This document shows positions 33,145-43,038 of a stretch of DNA of 64,000 nucleotides, piece after piece. The DNA comes from Syntrophales bacterium (lineage in GTDB: Bacteria; Desulfobacterota; Syntrophia; Syntrophales; UBA2210). Positions within the stretch are counted from its first letter, which is position 1, and each line of letters opens with the position of its first letter. The translations under genes and the position numbers were made by a program. The notes beneath the pieces were generated by a model. The model was not told the origin of the DNA and did no database searches. It saw only the letters and a program-made list of their open reading frames with translations. The stretch is from NCBI GenBank assembly GCA_023230565.1, contig JALNXD010000013.1, positions 15,792 to 79,791 on the forward strand. Direction: 5' to 3'.

Positions 33145-35082
33145 ATGAGTGAATTGCAAAATGTCATGACACCGATTGAGATCAGGTCCATGGTTCTCAA
33201 TAACCGGGTGGTCATGCCCCCAATGGGAACGAACCTCGGAAATTCCGACGGAACGGTGAGTAAGGAAAATATCGCCTACATCCGGCGCAGGGCTCAAGGA
33301 CAGCCCGGATTGATCATTACCGAGATAACCGGAGTGCATCCCAGCGGAATAGTGAGCCCCAATCAGCTGGGCGCCTATGATGACCGTTTTATCCCGGGCC
33401 TTTCCGAGTTAGTATCGGCAGCTCACGATGAAGGGTGCAAAATAGCGTTGCAGATCCATCACGCCGGTCGTGAGAGCGTTTTTCTGCTCAAACAAAAAAA
33501 GGCAATTGCCCCCTCGGCGATTCCAAGCATAGTGTTTCGTGGCGAGCCGCGCGCGATGACTATCGATGAAATCAAGGAAATAGCAGCTGCTTTCGGTGCT
33601 GCGGCGCGCAGAGCCAGAAATGCAGGATTTGATGCCGTGGAACTTCATTGCGCTCACGGATACCTTCTCATGCAGTTTTTATCTGCATTGTCGAACCAGC
33701 GGACAGATGAGTACGGAGGCTCCACGTTAAAAGAAAGATCGCGCTTTCCCGTTGAAGTCATACAGACCGTGCGCAGGGATGTGGGACCCGACTTTCCGAT
33801 TTCAGTTCGAATCTCAATGGAAGAATCTATCAAAGGAGGGTACACTGCCGAAGAAATGCAGACAGTTCTGCCTTCTTTTGTCGAAGCCGGAGCCGACATA
33901 ATTCACGCCTCTTTCGGAACACACGGAAGCCCGGGAGGAATTACCCAGGCTCCACCGGAATATAAACCGGGATTTAATGCATGGCTTGCAAGAAAGGCCA
34001 AGGATGCTGTCAGTGTTCCGGTCATAGCGGTAGGCCGCTTTACTGACCCGTTCCAGGCGGATGAGGTAATCGGCAAAAAAGACGCGGATCTGGTTGCCTT
34101 TGGAAGACAATTTCTCTCTGATCCCGATTTCCTGATTAAAGCCAAAGAGGGACGCCCCCAGGATATACGGCGATGCATAGCCTGCAATCAGGGATGCATT
34201 GAGCGGGAGATGCTCGGCGAAGGAAATATCCGCTGCTCCATCAATCCCGAAACGGGGCAGGAAACAGTGTATCCCGAGGGTCCGGCTGCGGTTCCAAGGA
34301 ATGTCTGGGTTGTAGGAGCCGGCCCTGGCGGCCTTGTCGCTGCCTCGGAAGCGAATCGCCTGGGCCACAGGGTGACTCTTTTTGAAAAAGAAGAGACCCT
34401 GGGCGGACAGACACGCTATGCGAGAATACCGCCTGCAAAGGAAACGTACGGTGAATGGATAGACTGGCTGATTGATCAGGTGAAAAAAACCGATGTGACC
34501 ATAAAACCGTGCACGGAAGTAACAGCGCGTCTTCTTGAAGAACAAAAACCCGAGTACGTGATTTTAGCTACCGGCGGCGAGAAGATCATTCCTGATATCG
34601 ACGGTTGCGACCGTGACATCGTATGCGATGCATGGCAGATATTGCGCGGCGAAGTTAAACCTGAAAAAAGGATTCTCGTAATAGGCGGAGGACTGATCGG
34701 TATGGAAGTTGCCGATTATCTAAGTGAAAAAGGTTCAGAAATAACACTTGTGGAAATGCTCCCCCGCTCACCGGTTTTAAAAATAACATCTCATGGATAT
34801 ATGTTGCATTCACGCCTTCGCGAAAAAAAGAGCACGCTGCTCTTCGGCACGAAAGTAGTATCAATTGGCGAAGATTCAGTTGAAGTTGAAACTGCAGGAG
34901 AAAAAACGACACTGAAAGATATCGGTCAGGTTGTAATGGCTGTCGGCCTGAGGGCAAAAGACGAACTGAAAGACGCCCTTTCGTCGCTTAACATACCCCA
35001 TGCAGTAATCGGTGACGCGAAAGCCGCCAGGAGAATAATCGAGGCCACGGAAGAAGGCGCACGAGCCGCCTGGGAAATTTGA
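33145..35082 (+). CDS. Old-yellow-enzyme family dienoyl-CoA/enoate reductase
   Basis: A 645-residue flavoenzyme like FadH or BaiCD. The N-terminal FMN barrel (about 1-330) has VVMPPMGTNLG, ALQIHHAGRES and the catalytic-region HCAHGYLLMQFLSALSNQRTDEYGG. A 4Fe-4S site follows (RCIACNQGCIEREMLG ... IRCSINP). The C-terminal part has two dinucleotide folds (VWVVGAGPGGLVAASEA, RILVIGGGLIGMEVADYL). It would pass electrons from NAD(P)H through FAD and the cluster to reduce a conjugated double bond. The ATG has GGAGAGA upstream; an earlier in-frame start at 33049 is unlikely. Its neighbours in acyl-CoA metabolism suggest an enoyl or dienoyl thioester substrate. Confidence 0.9.
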   Translation: MSELQNVMTPIEIRSMVLNNRVVMPPMGTNLGNSDGTVSKENIAYIRRRAQGQPGLIITEITGVHPSGIVSPNQLGAYDDRFIPGLSELVSAAHDEGCKIALQIHHAGRESVFLLKQKKAIAPSAIPSIVFRGEPRAMTIDEIKEIAAAFGAAARRARNAGFDAVELHCAHGYLLMQFLSALSNQRTDEYGGSTLKERSRFPVEVIQTVRRDVGPDFPISVRISMEESIKGGYTAEEMQTVLPSFVEAGADIIHASFGTHGSPGGITQAPPEYKPGFNAWLARKAKDAVSVPVIAVGRFTDPFQADEVIGKKDADLVAFGRQFLSDPDFLIKAKEGRPQDIRRCIACNQGCIEREMLGEGNIRCSINPETGQETVYPEGPAAVPRNVWVVGAGPGGLVAASEANRLGHRVTLFEKEETLGGQTRYARIPPAKETYGEWIDWLIDQVKKTDVTIKPCTEVTARLLEEQKPEYVILATGGEKIIPDIDGCDRDIVCDAWQILRGEVKPEKRILVIGGGLIGMEVADYLSEKGSEITLVEMLPRSPVLKITSHGYMLHSRLREKKSTLLFGTKVVSIGEDSVEVETAGEKTTLKDIGQVVMAVGLRAKDELKDALSSLNIPHAVIGDAKAARRIIEATEEGARAAWEI

Positions 35083-35226
35083 TTTTATGCTCCATCAGGG
35101 ACCCGTGCCCGAACGCATCATAACGCTGTCGGGCATGGGTTCTTCTGATGTATGCGTATCTTTCGCATGGTCCGGCAGAGGCGGCATGCAATAAATTCCC
35201 CTTCTAGCTCATCTTTCTTATGAATG

Positions 35227-36891
35227 CTACTTCTGCTCCCGGTTTTTCTTGATTTCTTCATCCCGCAGAATTCGACGGAGCACTTTTCCGACGGCCGACT
35301 GGGGGAGATCTTTACGAAATTCAACAAGTTTAGGGACTTTATATGACGTAAGTTTCTGCTTGCAGAATGAAATGATTTCATCGGCCGTTGCCGTTACTCC
35401 CTCTTTGAGCACTACAAATGCCTTCACCGTCTCCCCGCGATATTCATGAGGAACTCCAACCGATATGGCCGCCTGAATCTTCGGATGCTGGTGCAGCACC
35501 TCATCTATTTCCCTCGGGTAAATATTAAACCCTCCTGCGATAATCATGTCTTTTTTTCGATCCACAATATAGAAATAACCGTCCTCATCCTGAATGGCTA
35601 TATCACCTGTCGAGAGCCATCCGTCCTTTATCTGTCCGGCCGTCTCCTCCGGATTGTTCCAGTATCCTCGCGTCACTGTGGGACTCTTGATTATCATCTC
35701 GCCCGGCTCTCCACTGGGAACTTCATTAACCCCCTCTGAAAGATCAACGAGGCGTACATCCGTATCAATAACCGGAATCCCTATACTGCCTGTCTTTGAA
35801 AGACCAAGCATGGGATTCTGCGTACCGGCGCATGTAGTTTCGCTCATTGACCACCCTTCGCTGTAAAATATTCCCATATCCTTTATTTTATTTATAATTT
35901 CCACCGGCATTGGAGCACCCCCGGAGTTCAGGAGACCAAGCTTGCGGTCCAGCCCCATTGCATCAGCCCTTGGATGATTAATGATGGCGGAAATCATTGT
36001 CGGCACTGTCGGAAAGGCGAGTATCTCTTTATAGCTATCCAAGAGGTCCATCATCTCGTCAAGATTGAATTCAGGGACAAGAACCTGAGTTGCGCAATTA
36101 AATACGGAAAGATTGATCACTCCGATATTACCGTAAATATGAAAGAAAGGAATTGCTCCGATCCACACGCGTCGCTCCGGCGGCGTAAGTTGCGCAATCG
36201 GGCTTAACCAGAGAGATTGCCCCACTGTCGCGCCGACTACATTGTAATGCGAGAGAACGGCCCCTTTGGGAATTCCCGTTGTTCCGCCCGTAAATTGAAT
36301 AAGAGCCGGGTCTTCGGGCAAGATCGATACGCGGGGACGCTTTGTACTGGTGCACTCATCGAGAATTTTCGAAAAATAGTGCCATCCCTTTTCGAGTTCA
36401 GGCGCCTTTTTCTTTCTGTCCGATTTTGCATAATCCTGCAATCGGGTCACGATTATTCTTTTTATTTCAACATTTTTTAAAAGGGCATTTACTGTCGGAA
36501 CGGCAGTATCAATGGTAAAAAGAGTTGTTATTCCCGTTGACTGAAATACGCCTGTGAGCTCCCCTGCCGTGTAGAGGGGATTGAGATTAACCACTATGGC
36601 TCCAAGAGACAACACACCATAATAGGCGATCAGATATTGAGGACAGGTCGGCAGATGCAGCCCTACCCGATCGCCTTTACCAACCCCCATTGCACCTAAT
36701 GCATTTGCCATTCGAAGTACTTGCTGGCGCAACTGCCAGAACGTGATCTCGGAACCCAGAAAATGAACGGCAGCTTTATCCGGATAGGCATTTGCAGGAA
36801 TCTGCAGAAGATCCGGAACTGCAAGACGCGGTCTTCTCACCGTAAGAGGAACATTGTAATCATAATGACGGTGCCATATTCTTTCTTCCAT
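35227..36891 (-). CDS. Long-chain acyl-CoA ligase (AMP-binding)
   Basis: A 554-residue ATP-dependent acyl-CoA synthetase of the FadD type. The P-loop reads LIQFTGGTTGIPKGAVLSH near residue 195. Further motifs are YSEGWSMSETTCAG, GWLSTGDIAIQDEDGYFYIVDRKKDMIIAGGFNIYPREIDEVL, and the C-terminal catalytic Lys in PQSAVGKVLRR. It activates a carboxylic acid by adenylation and CoA transfer. The ATG at 36891 has AAGGAGGGAG; an upstream TTG is rejected. Chain length or aromatic preference cannot be read from sequence. Divergent from the BadI-like gene. Confidence 0.92.
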   Translation of the reverse strand: MEERIWHRHYDYNVPLTVRRPRLAVPDLLQIPANAYPDKAAVHFLGSEITFWQLRQQVLRMANALGAMGVGKGDRVGLHLPTCPQYLIAYYGVLSLGAIVVNLNPLYTAGELTGVFQSTGITTLFTIDTAVPTVNALLKNVEIKRIIVTRLQDYAKSDRKKKAPELEKGWHYFSKILDECTSTKRPRVSILPEDPALIQFTGGTTGIPKGAVLSHYNVVGATVGQSLWLSPIAQLTPPERRVWIGAIPFFHIYGNIGVINLSVFNCATQVLVPEFNLDEMMDLLDSYKEILAFPTVPTMISAIINHPRADAMGLDRKLGLLNSGGAPMPVEIINKIKDMGIFYSEGWSMSETTCAGTQNPMLGLSKTGSIGIPVIDTDVRLVDLSEGVNEVPSGEPGEMIIKSPTVTRGYWNNPEETAGQIKDGWLSTGDIAIQDEDGYFYIVDRKKDMIIAGGFNIYPREIDEVLHQHPKIQAAISVGVPHEYRGETVKAFVVLKEGVTATADEIISFCKQKLTSYKVPKLVEFRKDLPQSAVGKVLRRILRDEEIKKNREQK

Positions 36892-37114
36892 TTTCTCCCT
36901 CCTTATTTTCAAACTTAAGCAATTCTTCTAAAATTCCTGATCGAAAGCAAGCATAAATTGCACACTCTTTCTCTTCAGAGTATGCATGCGCTGATGTTCT
37001 TCATCACGAGCATTTTTCTATTGATAATACTCCTTGACATCACTGATTTCATGTCTGTATTTACTTATAAATATATGCCCGTGTCAGTTTCAGAATCGAA
37101 CACAGGGGGACCCA

Positions 37115-37894
37115 ATGGACTTCAAAGACATTCTTTATGAGAAAAAAAACGGAATCGCAAGGATTACGATAAACAGGCAGGAAAAAATGAATTCTTTCCG
37201 GACACAAACGCTTTTGGAGGCGGCAGAGGCTTTTGAAAATATCTCGCTCGACCGTTCCATTGGAGTAGCCGTTTTGAGAGGCGCGGGCGACCGGGCATTC
37301 TGCACGGGAGGTGATACCGGAGAAGAGGAAGGTGCCGGTTACGGTCATGAAATGATGTTTTACGTCAGGCGGGTACATGAACTTATCCGCCGGACACCGG
37401 TGCCGGTTATCGCCGCCGTGAACGGATATGCCATCGGGGGCGGACAGGTCCTCCAGGTTCTCTGTGATCTTTCAATAGCTGCTGATCACGCCGTATTCGG
37501 TCAGGTCGGGCCGCGAGTGGGGAGCTTTGATGCAGGGTACGGAGCTGCATATCTCGCACGCGTTGTGGGGGAAAAGAAAGCACGTGAAATGTGGTTTCTC
37601 TGCGAAAAATATACCGCCCTGGAGGCAAAAGAAATGGGACTTATAAATAAAATTGTTCCAAAAGCGAGTCTCGACGAGGAAGTCGACATATGGTGCAATA
37701 AGATCCTTGCGTTGAGTCCCTCGGCACTGCGCATACTGAAAGCATCATTTAACAGGGAAAGTGATCATATCGCCGGATCGGAAGCCATGGCCTTCGATAT
37801 GGCACACCTGTATTATAAAACGGAAGAAGCCAATGAAGCAATGCACGCGTATAGAGAAAAAAGGACCCCTGCATTCGATCGCTTCAGAAAATAA
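37115..37894 (+). CDS. BadI/MenB-like enoyl-CoA hydratase family hydrolase
   Basis: A 259-residue crotonase-fold protein. The oxyanion-hole segments are AGDRAFCTGGDTG and NGYAIGGGQVLQVLCDLSIAAD. The stretch FGQVGPRVGSFDAGYGAAYLARVVGEKKAREMW is shared by 2-ketocyclohexanecarboxyl-CoA hydrolase (BadI) and naphthoyl-CoA synthase (MenB). The start MDFKDILYEKKNGIARITINR and overall wording look closer to BadI from memory. BadI opens a six-membered ring in anaerobic benzoate or cyclohexanecarboxylate breakdown. No other bad or men genes are next to it, so the substrate is not settled. The ATG has AGGGGGA upstream. Confidence 0.82.
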   Translation: MDFKDILYEKKNGIARITINRQEKMNSFRTQTLLEAAEAFENISLDRSIGVAVLRGAGDRAFCTGGDTGEEEGAGYGHEMMFYVRRVHELIRRTPVPVIAAVNGYAIGGGQVLQVLCDLSIAADHAVFGQVGPRVGSFDAGYGAAYLARVVGEKKAREMWFLCEKYTALEAKEMGLINKIVPKASLDEEVDIWCNKILALSPSALRILKASFNRESDHIAGSEAMAFDMAHLYYKTEEANEAMHAYREKRTPAFDRFRK

Positions 37895-37908
37895 AAGGAG
37901 GATAGTTA

Positions 37909-38322
37909 ATGCCGGAGACAGAAACTGATACTCACAGCATGATAATCGGATACATTTTATGGATTTTCGGATTTTTGGGTGCACACCGCTTTTATTACGG
38001 GAAACCGGTCACAGGCACCATTTATTTTTTCACCCTCGGACTTCTTTTCATAGGCTGGATTGTTGACCTTTTCCTGATTCCGTCCATGGACCGCGAAGCC
38101 GACCTGCGCTTTGCAAAAGGACCGACAGACTACAATATCGCATGGGTTCTGCTGACTTTTCTGGGACTTTTAGGCATCCACAGAATGTATATGGGAAAAT
38201 GGATCACCGGGATTCTTTATCTGTTTACAGGCGGAATCGTCGGCCTTGGCTACATCTATGACTACTGGACTCTCAACGATCAGATCACTGTGATAAACAG
38301 CCGGGGATTGAAACGGCTGTAA
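37909..38322 (+). CDS. Protein with two TM2 domains
   Basis: A 137-residue membrane protein made of two similar halves. Each has the TM2 pattern of two helices with a conserved turn: ILWIFGFLGAHRFYYGKPVTG with GLLFIGWIVDLFLIP, then LTFLGLLGIHRMYMGKWITG with GIVGLGYIYDYWTLN. Function of TM2 proteins is not established. It follows the BadI-like gene by 14 bp with AAGGAGGA before its ATG, so they are probably co-transcribed. Confidence 0.88.
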   Translation: MPETETDTHSMIIGYILWIFGFLGAHRFYYGKPVTGTIYFFTLGLLFIGWIVDLFLIPSMDREADLRFAKGPTDYNIAWVLLTFLGLLGIHRMYMGKWITGILYLFTGGIVGLGYIYDYWTLNDQITVINSRGLKRL

Positions 38323-38330
38323 ACGGATTT

Positions 38331-39740
38331 TTATTGCTCATTTTTTATTTTTTCCCGGAACTGCCGGTACTTATAAAGAGCAAAAAAAGCTTTCGCTGCA
38401 GTGTCCGGAGAACTTATCAGTGTGAAATGAGGTCCGAACATATCTTTCACGAGTTTTGTCCAGAATTCACTTCCCACCGAATAGACGAGAGCCGGCTTTC
38501 CCGGAGCGGTTTTTCTTATACTTTCCGGATCGCCGTACAATAGCGCAGGATCCATTCCCGATTCGACCATTGATTTTATTATTGTTCCGGGAATGACCGG
38601 AATCGCTAGAACACCTTTTATCTTTTCATCATTGAGAGCGGCTTTGAGAGCTGTGCCGAAGAGCCCGGACGGACCGACGTCCAGCGGATTTTTGACATTC
38701 ATCCACGCCGGCGCCCTGCTGCGGACTGCTTCAACCGTTTCCTGCCCCAGATCGGGAAATCCGAGTCCCAGTTGATGAGCCGCATCTGCGGCCATGACGG
38801 CCAGAGATCCGGAAGAAGTAACAACTGAAATATCAGGCCCCTCCATGAGAGGTTCCCGGGAGAAAACTCTTGCAAGGTCGAAAAGTTCCTGGAAATTGGA
38901 TGCCCTTACGACTCCGGATTGCCGGAAAAAAGCTTCATAAAGCGCATCGTCCCCGCTCATGCTTCCCGTGTGAGATGCGGCGGCCTTTTTCCCCATTTCC
39001 GTACGGCCGCTTTTCAATATAATGACAGGTTTCACGCGCGCAACCTCACGCGCAGCTTTCATGAAGCGCATGCCGTCTTTGGCGCCTTCAAGATAAAGAA
39101 CTATTACATCGGTCTTTGTATCTGCTCCGAAATGATACAACATATCCGATTCATCGACATCGATGCGATTACCTATTGTTACCAGCGCGCTTAATGCCAT
39201 ATCCTGGCTCGGTGACCAATCGGCGACAATATTGCCGAACACGCCGCTTTGAGCTATCACGCCGATGTTTCCCGGGCGTATTTCATCAAAATCAACTTCG
39301 GTCGATCCGAAACGATCATGAGGGTTGATAAGTCCTACACAATTGGGACCGATCACCCGTGTATGTGTCCCTTGAATGAGCTCTTTGATATCGTTTTCAA
39401 GTGTCCTGCCTTCATCGCCCGTTTCGCTGAAACCGGCAGTTTCAAGTATCACGGCACGAACACCTTTATCGAGACAATCTTTCATTATTGCGGGAACCTG
39501 CATTTTGGGCACGATAATTATCGCACAATCTATATTTCCGGTAATATCGGTCAGCCGCCGATATACAGGCAACCCTTCTATTTCGGTTTCCCTCGGATTT
39601 ACAAGAAAAAGTCTTTCTCCGTATCCGTTTCGTTTCAAAAAAGCGGGGATACCGCCTCCAAAGCCTGCTTTTTTTGTTGCCCCGATAACAGCAATATTGC
39701 GCGGTCTGAAAAACGCATCCGGAAGAGATGGAAAAGGCAT
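38331..39740 (-). CDS. ADP-forming acyl-CoA synthetase, alpha part
   Basis: A 469-residue CoA-binding and ligase protein of the acetate-CoA ligase (ADP-forming) family. The N-terminal Rossmann fold has IAVIGATKKAGFGG. IGPNCVGLINP and GVIAQSGVFGN mark the ligase parts, and the phosphohistidine is in KAAASHTGSMSGDD near residue 260. The family couples acyl-CoA cleavage to ATP formation. The ATP-grasp beta subunit is not adjacent, so it must lie elsewhere or the complex differs. AAGGAGGA is about 13 bases before the ATG, a long spacing. ATP gain from acyl-CoA would suit a syntrophic fermenter. Confidence 0.87.
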   Translation of the reverse strand: MPFPSLPDAFFRPRNIAVIGATKKAGFGGGIPAFLKRNGYGERLFLVNPRETEIEGLPVYRRLTDITGNIDCAIIIVPKMQVPAIMKDCLDKGVRAVILETAGFSETGDEGRTLENDIKELIQGTHTRVIGPNCVGLINPHDRFGSTEVDFDEIRPGNIGVIAQSGVFGNIVADWSPSQDMALSALVTIGNRIDVDESDMLYHFGADTKTDVIVLYLEGAKDGMRFMKAAREVARVKPVIILKSGRTEMGKKAAASHTGSMSGDDALYEAFFRQSGVVRASNFQELFDLARVFSREPLMEGPDISVVTSSGSLAVMAADAAHQLGLGFPDLGQETVEAVRSRAPAWMNVKNPLDVGPSGLFGTALKAALNDEKIKGVLAIPVIPGTIIKSMVESGMDPALLYGDPESIRKTAPGKPALVYSVGSEFWTKLVKDMFGPHFTLISSPDTAAKAFFALYKYRQFREKIKNEQ

Positions 39741-39822
39741 GGGTATGCACTATCCTCCTTAGTGTTATTGTATGCGGGCTAGTTACTACAAAACACGGTC
39801 AATACGCAAATGGTAAATCCGG

Positions 39823-39908
39823 GAAGCTCACTATATGAGGAGCTTCCACGCAAGGAAACATGAGAGCTCACTGACTTTCCGATTTACGGGCATGAGGAGC
39901 TTTTTACG
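39823..39908 (-). repeat. Dispersed intergenic repeat, two partial copies
   Basis: On the minus strand, CGTAAAAAGCTCCTCATGCC (39908-39889) is identical over 20 bases to 47360-47379. A second partial copy begins GGAAGCTCCTCATATAG (about 39847 downward) and is itself a palindrome with GAGCTTCC. The copies sit in the gap between the acyl-CoA synthetase start and citrate synthase. No gene is seen in the gap. Confidence 0.65.
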
Positions 39909-39988
39909 AAATTGCCAATGATATTTGCTGGTAAAATGAAAAAGCCTTTGCTATATGAATATGCTATTTCATTTATCAGAGGTTACGT

Positions 39989-41275
39989 ATGAGCGAAAAA
40001 GCCACTTTGAAAATAGACGGAAAATCATACGATCTGCCGATAGTAACCGGAACGGAAGGCGAAAAAGCCATTGACATATCCAGTTTGCTGAAAATGACCG
40101 GATATATCACTCTCGATCCCGGCTACGTGAATACCGGCAGTTGTATAAGCTCCATCACATATATGGATGGGAAGAAGGGAATCCTGAGATACCGCGGCAT
40201 ACCGATAGAACAGCTGGCGGAGAGCTCACGGTTCGTCGAAACAGCATACCTGCTCATTCACGGCGATCTTCCTAAAGCCACAGAACTCGCCGCATTCTCG
40301 GGTCTTCTGAATGATCACTCCCTCGTTCACGAAGATATGCGCGCTTTTTTTGAAAATTACCCCAGAGGTGCCCATCCGATGGGAATACTTTCATCAATGG
40401 TGAATGCCTTGCGTGCATTTTATCCCGCCTTACCCGAGCGTTCTGAAGAAGAGGAAATAGATATCACCGTATCGAGGCTTCTTTCAAAGATCCGGACCAT
40501 GGCCGCCATGTCTTACAGAATCTCAAGGGGCCATAGAGTCGTCTATCCCTCCCATCAATTAAGTTACTGTGCCAATTTTCTCAATATGATGTTCGATTCT
40601 CCGGTCCGGCCCTACATAATCGATCCCGATCTGGTTCGTGCCCTGGACGTTTTCTTTATATTGCATGCCGATCATGAACAGAATTGTTCAACCTCGGCCG
40701 TAAGGCACGTAGGAAGCGCCAAAGTAAATCTCTACGCATCCATTTCAGCCGGGATCTGCGCCCTCTGGGGGCCTCTTCATGGAGGAGCAAATCAGGCGGT
40801 AATCGAAATGCTTCAGCAGATCCATGACTGCGGAGGGAACCCGGACACGTTTATTGCCAGAGCGAAAGATAAAAATGATCCGTACCGTCTTATGGGATTC
40901 GGACATCGAGTCTATAAAACATATGATCCGAGAGTTCCCATAATAAAAAAGATGTGTGATAAAGTTTTAAGCAAGCTCGGAATAAACGATCCACTGCTCG
41001 ATGTTGCCAAACATCTGGAAGAAACGGCTACAGCCGACTCATATTTCATTGAACATAATCTTTATCCGAATATAGACTTTTATAGCGGCATATTACTGCG
41101 GGCAATGGGATTTCCCCTGAATATGTTTCCCGTGATGTTCGCGATAGGACGGCTTCCGGGATGGATAAGCCAGTGGAAGGAAAGCATCGACGATCCGCAA
41201 TGGAAGCTCCACCGGCCGCGCCAGGTGTATATGGGGTTGCCCAGAAGAGATTATGTGCCGATTGACAGCCGATAA
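39989..41275 (+). CDS. gltA: Citrate synthase
   Basis: A 428-residue type II citrate synthase condensing acetyl-CoA and oxaloacetate. Catalytic residues are in HADHEQNCSTSAVRHVGS, GPLHGGANQAV (His) and MGFGHRVYKTYDPR (His and nearby Asp/Arg), with a C-terminal PRQVYMGLPRRDYVPIDSR typical of the hexameric bacterial form. The start follows ATCAGAGGT. Preceded by repeats and followed by a terminator, so it is monocistronic. Confidence 0.96.
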   Translation: MSEKATLKIDGKSYDLPIVTGTEGEKAIDISSLLKMTGYITLDPGYVNTGSCISSITYMDGKKGILRYRGIPIEQLAESSRFVETAYLLIHGDLPKATELAAFSGLLNDHSLVHEDMRAFFENYPRGAHPMGILSSMVNALRAFYPALPERSEEEEIDITVSRLLSKIRTMAAMSYRISRGHRVVYPSHQLSYCANFLNMMFDSPVRPYIIDPDLVRALDVFFILHADHEQNCSTSAVRHVGSAKVNLYASISAGICALWGPLHGGANQAVIEMLQQIHDCGGNPDTFIARAKDKNDPYRLMGFGHRVYKTYDPRVPIIKKMCDKVLSKLGINDPLLDVAKHLEETATADSYFIEHNLYPNIDFYSGILLRAMGFPLNMFPVMFAIGRLPGWISQWKESIDDPQWKLHRPRQVYMGLPRRDYVPIDSR

Positions 41276-41282
41276 AAAAGTC

Positions 41283-41330
41283 GCGACGGGCAAAAAGTAT
41301 AACTGACTCTCCTTGCCTGTCGCTTTTTTT
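41283..41330 (+). terminator. Bidirectional terminator after gltA
   Basis: GCGACGGGCAA (41283-41293) pairs with TTGCCTGTCGC (41313-41323) over 11 bp with one G-U, followed by seven T. A run of A precedes it, so it can also serve the convergent transglycosylase gene. Confidence 0.8.
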
Positions 41331-41332
41331 CT

Positions 41333-42001
41333 TCAGGCTTTATCGATCTCTTTAACGAACGCACCCTTGAAGCGCTCATAATATTCGAAAACTTTGTCGA
41401 CATAATGCCGGGTTGCCTTGAAGGGCGGAAAACCCCCGTGCATATGGACCATTCTCGACCCTGCATTGTAAGCGGCCAATGCCAATTCCGTGTTTCCATC
41501 AAATCGGTCCATTAGAAGTTTAAAATATTTAACTCCGGCATTAATATTTTCTTCGGGGTTGAATATGTCTTCCACACCAAGTGATTCGGCAGTTTCAGGC
41601 ATAAGCTGCATAAGACCGCGTGCTCCTTTTTGGGAAACGGCCCAGCGATTATATCCCGATTCCGCCATAATTATTGCCTTTACCAATGCAGGATCAATCT
41701 TATGAGAGTGCGCAGCTTTTTCTATGATTCCGTCGAATTGGTGCCTTTCGGCACCAGGCCTGATCCGTTTTGAAGATGCAGTACGCACCGCATCCTTTGG
41801 CAGTATTTCCGCAGCAGAACTTACAATTAAAATTGCAGTACTATTCTCGCTTTTTTTGATAGTATCGTCTGATATTTTCGAGATGCTCTGTGTGCTTTGA
41901 CTTGAGGGAGAAAAAATAAATATGAAGAGAATCAGAAACGAAGGCAGGAGGAGGCGCGCCAATAACACCCCGTACACCTTTCTTGGCAGCTCTTCATCCA
42001 T
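41333..42001 (-). CDS. Lytic transglycosylase (SLT domain)
   Basis: A 222-residue membrane-anchored murein transglycosylase. Residues about 8-30 are hydrophobic (signal anchor). The C-terminal SLT domain has the catalytic Glu in AIIMAESGYNRWAVSQKGARGLMQLMPETA, then NINAGVKYFKLLMDRFDGN and LALAAYNAGSRMV. It cleaves peptidoglycan glycan strands to anhydro-muramyl products. The ATG at 42001 is spaced 8 bases from AAGGAGA; the one at 42007 is too close. Confidence 0.9.
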   Translation of the reverse strand: MDEELPRKVYGVLLARLLLPSFLILFIFIFSPSSQSTQSISKISDDTIKKSENSTAILIVSSAAEILPKDAVRTASSKRIRPGAERHQFDGIIEKAAHSHKIDPALVKAIIMAESGYNRWAVSQKGARGLMQLMPETAESLGVEDIFNPEENINAGVKYFKLLMDRFDGNTELALAAYNAGSRMVHMHGGFPPFKATRHYVDKVFEYYERFKGAFVKEIDKA

Positions 42002-42210
42002 AACCATTCTCCTTGAAAAAATTAATAAAGACTTTTATAAAACCATACGACCTTCTTGTCAATAAGACTTTAGTTATATCAAGCATATTGCACCACGAAC
42101 TGTGTGCGCGGCTTCGAGTTGCGGCTTTTAATATTGAACGCGGTCCAATGACGGTGTATACTTCTACTCTTGCAAGATATTACACGAACTTCATATCAGG
42201 AAGGGATGCT

Positions 42211-43038
42211 ATGATTCTAAAGACTGCTATATTGACGGAGGGGATCAGTTTTCCGGAAGGTCCGCGCTGGCATGAAAAAAAACTCTGGTTCTCCGATATG
42301 AATGCAGGGACTGTCATGACTGTTGATGAGAATGGAAAACTGGAGCATATCGCTGAGGTGCCGGGGCATCCTTCGGGACTGGGATGGCTTCCCGATGGAC
42401 GGCTTCTGGTCGTTTCGATGCTTGACAGGCGTTTATTGCGCCTGGATGATAACGGGTTTACAGAAGTGGCAAATCTCTTTGATCTTGCTTCTTATCATTG
42501 CAACGACATGGTGGTAGATGCAAAAGGAAGAGCATATATCGGAAATTTTGGATTCGATCTCAACCGCCCGGATCCTTTTTCTCCGGCAGAAATAATCCTT
42601 GTTGAACCGGACGGATCAGCCCGGATCGTGGCAGATGAAATGGCATTTCCGAATGGATCCGTAATCACACCGGACGGCCGGATGCTCATCGTTGGAGAAT
42701 CATTTGCAGGAAGATTAACTGCCTTCGATATCAATCAGGATGGATCGCTTCTGAACCGGAGGATATGGGCTGATATAGCGCCTGCGACTCCGGATGGAAT
42801 CTGCCTTGACGAACAAGGAGCAGTATGGGTTGCCTCACCCGAAACCGCGGAAGTAATAAGGGTGTACGAAGGAGGCACTATCTCTCACCACGTGCAGGTA
42901 TCGACCCGCCCGTATGCCTGTATGCTTGGAGGAGATGACCGCCGTACTCTTTTTGTATGCACTTCAGGTGCATCCCCGGTGAATGGAGGCCGAATTGAAA
43001 CCGTTCAGGTGGAAACGGCCGGAACCGGGTATCCCTGA
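42211..43038 (+). CDS. SMP-30/gluconolactonase-like hydrolase
   Basis: A 275-residue six-bladed propeller of the SMP-30/LRE family. Typical segments are FPEGPRWHEKKLWFSDMNAGTV (with the metal-binding Glu), PSGLGWLPDGRLLVVSM, SYHCNDMVVDAKGRAYIGNFG and PDGICLDEQGAVWVA. Members hydrolyse sugar lactones or other esters with a divalent metal. Substrate is unknown. The ATG at 42211 has AGGAAGGGA; the longer in-frame reading from 42013 has no homologous content. Confidence 0.85.
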   Translation: MILKTAILTEGISFPEGPRWHEKKLWFSDMNAGTVMTVDENGKLEHIAEVPGHPSGLGWLPDGRLLVVSMLDRRLLRLDDNGFTEVANLFDLASYHCNDMVVDAKGRAYIGNFGFDLNRPDPFSPAEIILVEPDGSARIVADEMAFPNGSVITPDGRMLIVGESFAGRLTAFDINQDGSLLNRRIWADIAPATPDGICLDEQGAVWVASPETAEVIRVYEGGTISHHVQVSTRPYACMLGGDDRRTLFVCTSGASPVNGGRIETVQVETAGTGYP

